Assembly (NCBI GenBank): GCA_036258055.1 | Contig: DATAEK010000061.1 | Location: 21,521-85,520 of the forward strand | DNA: 64,000 bases | DNA from: DATAEK01 sp036258055 | GTDB taxonomy: Bacteria > Acidobacteriota > Vicinamibacteria > Vicinamibacterales > 2-12-FULL-66-21 | Direction: 5' to 3' | Shown here: piece by piece, positions 61,406 through 64,000 of the stretch | How the letters are laid out: the number at the start of each line of letters is the position of its first letter | Position numbering within the stretch: position 1 is the stretch's first letter | Made by a program: the position numbers and the translations under genes | Notes under the pieces: model-generated | What the model saw: the letters and a program-made list of their open reading frames with translations, nothing else | Databases searched by the model: none | What the model was told of the DNA's origin: nothing

Positions 61406-61696
61406 CTACCGCGGGAGGCGACGGGACGGAACCACCAGGAGCGGCCATCCACTGGGCTGAGGTCCGGCCTCGATCAACTCCTGTAGGAAATCACGGTCCT
61501 CCCGTGTCGGCGTGAACGGGTACCAGCGGAGTTCGCCCGATTCCTGTGCGGCCCAGTCTTCGTGGCCATCCGGTTCGATGTCGACAATCACGAAACTCAG
61601 GCAGTTGCCGTTCGTTCTCGAATAGCGAAGGCGAACAGCTCGCTGGCGAGCACCCTGAGCCGTAACGACCTGTTCGACTAAGGTGGTGGATTGCAT
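61406..61696 (-). CDS. Hypothetical protein
   Basis: 96 residues from ATG 61696, GGAGAG upstream. Contains RLRYSRTNGNCLSFVIVDIEPDG and WYPFTPTREDRDFLQELIEAG. No family recognised. Likely accessory ICE gene. Confidence 0.6.
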   Translation of the reverse strand: MQSTTLVEQVVTAQGARQRAVRLRYSRTNGNCLSFVIVDIEPDGHEDWAAQESGELRWYPFTPTREDRDFLQELIEAGPQPSGWPLLVVPSRRLPR

Positions 61697-61754
61697 GATC
61701 ACTCTCCGTTGAAGATCAGGGCGTGAAGCGAGAAGCTCATTCGAGTCTCGACTC

Positions 61755-62048
61755 TCAGTACACCTCAGAGCCGTGGACCCGGTGGTGACCGGGCGAGAGT
61801 TCGCCAGCCGAAAGTTCTGGGTCCCAGAACGGTGGCTTGTTGGACCCGGCGCACCAGGGGCACACGTTGCGCGGGCCGACGAGGTCGGCCTCGGTCCGAG
61901 CGTCCACGTGGTCGGAAGGACGCGCGGCGCTGTCACGGGCGCCCTCAACAGTCAAATTAGCGTTATCCACAAAACCTCCTCCAGCGCCCAGACGGAGAAG
62001 GGCTTCCCCTCGGTCGTTTACTTCTCGACCATCCAGAGCACTGTACAA
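61755..62048 (-). CDS. Possible small protein with CxxC
   Basis: 97 residues with VCPWCAGSNKPPFWDPEL and a His-rich tail. Start is uncertain. Weak support; could be spurious. Confidence 0.3.
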   Translation of the reverse strand: MYSALDGREVNDRGEALLRLGAGGGFVDNANLTVEGARDSAARPSDHVDARTEADLVGPRNVCPWCAGSNKPPFWDPELSAGELSPGHHRVHGSEVY

Positions 62049-62284
62049 ATAGGCGGCCGGCGTTACGGGGAGTCTGATTAGGCGAGGATAGAAATGGCGG
62101 CCTTCGTAACATCCAACAGGAGGTTACCTGGCACTTCTATTCCTAAACACGACGACATGGCGAAGCCGACGCAGGTACCTTACTTAACGTCGACTTGACA
62201 AACTGTGGTAAGGGGAGAGACAGCCGGCGATGAGCGACACTTCACCGCCGGCGATGAGGATTGACAAATGGCCCAAGATGGGAC
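62049..62284. other. Non-coding stretch with short direct repeats
   Basis: GCCGGCGATGAG occurs twice (near 62223 and 62249), and TTGACAAA twice (near 62194 and 62263). No gene seen. Confidence 0.4.
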
Positions 62285-62524
62285 TCACGCCGCAGTCTTG
62301 AAGGTACCAGCTGGCAATTCCAGAATGGAACTCGACTCACCACGCCGGGCGCACACACCGGCCCGATAGCCGGCCAAAAAGGACTCTTGCTCCACGTCAC
62401 ACACGCCGTAGCGCAAAACGTCATCGAGGTATCGCAGTCCATCATCAGCTCGTGCGTCGTAGAATCCGGCCACCCATCCGAGTTTGAACTTTTCGCATTC
62501 GGCGTAAACGATTGGCTTCTGCAT
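62285..62524 (-). CDS. Small hypothetical protein
   Basis: 79 residues, GGAGG 4 nt before the ATG. KFKLGWVAGFYDARADDGLRYLDDVL and ESFLAGYRAGVCARRG read as a genuine small globular protein; no family known. Confidence 0.6.
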   Translation of the reverse strand: MQKPIVYAECEKFKLGWVAGFYDARADDGLRYLDDVLRYGVCDVEQESFLAGYRAGVCARRGESSSILELPAGTFKTAA

Positions 62525-62581
62525 ACATCCTCCCCTTCGTGGCCTTGGAATCGTGTCCGTTGTTTCGACGACATGCGTGGA

Positions 62582-64000
62582 TCAACCAACTCTCTCGGCG
62601 TCGAGATCATTGGTTGCGCTCGGGAGCTGAAGGTCTACAAGTGGCTTGCCCGCGGACCAGATTGATTCAAAAGTCTCCTGAAGGCCCTCGACCTGCCGAA
62701 CGCCCGACCGAAACCGAAGCGTTACCAGCCGCCCGTTAGTGTCATAGACGGGGAACATGGCGATCCGATCACGACCTCTGACCAGCAAGCCGAAATGCCT
62801 CCCCTTGGTGACCAGCTTGCGCCGGGCTTCATCGCTCATCAATACGTAACGCACAACGAAATTCGAACGAACCGTTGGATCAAGTTCGGCCGCGGCGTTT
62901 AGCTGGGCGGCTACGATCGCCTCGAGGTGGGGGTCCGAGAGGTCGTCGCGAATCAGCAAAACACGTCTGACCAAGGCGCCCCGGGCGGCCGCATTCCGAC
63001 ACATCGTTAGGAATCGGCCGTTGGTGCCGATATTGTCGGGGAACCAAAACGCGGGGTGAGAAATGGTGAAAAACTCGTCCCCGGCGCGCAACGTTCGCAG
63101 CAATCGGCACGCCGCGTACCGGATATCTTCCGGGCTGCCACTGACGTCCAGAACGCCTTTAGCCATTTCCGACAGTTTTCTGCGAAGAGACCGGATATCG
63201 GAGACGGCCACGGCAAGATACATTGAATTGCCACCTGCATCCAGACCGGCCGCTGGATCGGTGAGTGATTTCAGTTCATCCAGCATGCTGACCGGCGAGG
63301 ACTCTGGCCAGAACGTGTCGACCTCGTCGAGCAGTCGACCGGCATCGAGGACCCGACCTTCCTTCCGGAGGCACATGGCGATGATGTCGGCGACGCCGAT
63401 ATCTTCACAGTAGAGGGTCGGGTTCGCCTCCTTCACTTGAAGCGAGATCTGCTGTTTCAGAAGTTCCCGGTCGCTATAGGTTAAGCCGATAGGTTCCCGA
63501 CCGGTCGCCAAGAAGAACAGAAGCCCCCCTAGGGAGAAGAGATCGCTACTCGACGTTCCAATCCCTTCAGGTGCTCGATAGAATGCACCGCGGAACGCGT
63601 TAGCGCCGTTCATGACCTCTCGAAAGAGTGACTGACCGACATCGATGAACACCGGCCGACCAGCGGCCGTCACGAGGATGTTTTTCGGGCGAATGTCCCC
63701 ATGCACAACAAGGTGGGCGTGGATCTCGGCCAGGCCCTCAGTCAACATGCGAGCCCAAGCCGCAAATGCGGCACTGGAAGGCAGGCCGCGAAAGCCCCCC
63801 GCAGTAGGGTAAGCCTCGGCCATGTGCGCCGCCAAGTCCTGCCCGTCAATGGACTCGTAGACAAGGAACGTGGAGTCCGTCGATTCGTTGTGCAACCGGT
63901 GGATGTACCGTCCGCAATCGATCATCTGGGCAACGGCGCGCAGTCCGCTGAGATTTTGAAGACGTTGCGCATGGACTTGGATGACCCTTTGCAGGAGCTC
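62582..64000 (-). CDS. Protein kinase-like protein with C-terminal sensor/effector domain, 5' end outside the window
   Basis: At least 472 residues; the frame is open to base 64000 and the first visible codons (LLQRVIQVHAQRLQ) look like kinase N-lobe, so the start lies beyond the window. Catalytic loop VVHGDIRPKNILV (HGDxxxxN), FIDVGQS in place of DFG, and YRAPEG for APE, then SSSDLFSLGGLLFFLATG: an atypical but plausibly active kinase. The C-terminal half (about 200 residues; TISHPAFWFPDNIGTNGRFL, RGALVRRVLLIRDDL, KGRHFGLLVRGRDRIAMF) resembles a domain seen at the end of various bacterial sensors. Likely ICE cargo; role in defence or regulation is a guess. Confidence 0.75.
   Translation of the reverse strand, partial: ELLQRVIQVHAQRLQNLSGLRAVAQMIDCGRYIHRLHNESTDSTFLVYESIDGQDLAAHMAEAYPTAGGFRGLPSSAAFAAWARMLTEGLAEIHAHLVVHGDIRPKNILVTAAGRPVFIDVGQSLFREVMNGANAFRGAFYRAPEGIGTSSSDLFSLGGLLFFLATGREPIGLTYSDRELLKQQISLQVKEANPTLYCEDIGVADIIAMCLRKEGRVLDAGRLLDEVDTFWPESSPVSMLDELKSLTDPAAGLDAGGNSMYLAVAVSDIRSLRRKLSEMAKGVLDVSGSPEDIRYAACRLLRTLRAGDEFFTISHPAFWFPDNIGTNGRFLTMCRNAAARGALVRRVLLIRDDLSDPHLEAIVAAQLNAAAELDPTVRSNFVVRYVLMSDEARRKLVTKGRHFGLLVRGRDRIAMFPVYDTNGRLVTLRFRSGVRQVEGLQETFESIWSAGKPLVDLQLPSATNDLDAERVG

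Larger units (their letters stand above)
45275..64000. mobile_element. Integrative conjugative element (ICE) at tRNA-Arg, right end outside the window
   Basis: Everything from the integrase to the window end reads on the minus strand toward the tRNA: virB2-3-4-9-10-5-6-8 homologues, a small membrane protein, two relaxation-type proteins, an oriT-like region, an RHH protein, virD4, virB11, ardC, a DNA adenine methylase and the integrase. Base composition looks less G+C-rich than the chromosome. No VirB1 or VirB7 is recognised. Upstream are small genes and a kinase fusion, probably cargo. Confidence 0.88.

Noticed and set aside
62242..62610. 122-residue minus-strand frame
   Set aside because: Overlaps a frame with a good Shine-Dalgarno (62285-62524) and has no protein-like composition.
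61300..64000. Right attachment site of the ICE
   Set aside because: No copy of the tRNA-Arg 3' end found up to 64000.

Overview
The window is G+C-rich, densely packed bacterial DNA with frequent GTG starts and 4- to 14-nt gene overlaps. The best taxonomic hint is a long MacB/FtsX-type permease of the acidobacterial duplicated orphan permease kind (23277-25754). With the futalosine menaquinone genes (mqnD, mqnE, a UbiE/MenG methyltransferase) and the SUF-only Fe-S system, this suggests Acidobacteriota, probably near Vicinamibacteria. That placement is inference.

Layout. 1-5.4 kb: queD, then a metal/copper group: a DtxR-like repressor fused in frame to an outer-membrane barrel, divergent from a two-domain multicopper oxidase, a ZIP transporter and a cupredoxin, followed by menG. 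5.4-15 kb: a PilT-like ATPase with a long linker, a CoA-transferase, a glutaredoxin with in-frame TGA, homoserine dehydrogenase, an aminotransferase, a SIMPL protein and rmuC. 15-23.2 kb: a long Fe-S assembly operon (A-type carrier, sufB, sufC, sufD, sufS, sufU, sufT-like, Rrf2 regulator, second cysteine desulfurase). 23-30 kb: the permease, otsA-otsB and mqnD. 30-35.8 kb: a cobalamin uptake and salvage operon behind a B12 riboswitch. 35.9-45.1 kb: yjbQ, mqnE, nadA, sodA, a peroxiredoxin with in-frame TGA, moeA, mogA/moaB, a GH3 enzyme and a DUF2071 protein. 45.2-64 kb: a tRNA-Arg(ACG) followed by an integrative conjugative element (integrase, DNA adenine methylase, ArdC, full Trb/VirB-like secretion genes, oriT-like inverted repeats, accessory genes and a kinase fusion cut by the window end).

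Most notable: two unrelated thioredoxin-fold genes (glutaredoxin at 10086-10343, peroxiredoxin at 39606-40082) each carry a TGA exactly where the first Cys of CxxC belongs, giving UxxC. Each TGA is followed by a hairpin whose apical loop starts after 21 or 22 nt and has G in its first two positions, as expected of bacterial SECIS elements. These look like two selenoproteins that ordinary gene calling would miss or truncate. No Sec machinery gene lies in the window.

Intergenic DNA also carries structure not explained by genes: degenerate 7-nt-period tandem repeats at several loci, a 9-nt-period family at two loci, and a three-copy dispersed hairpin element, one copy of which sits inside the suf operon.
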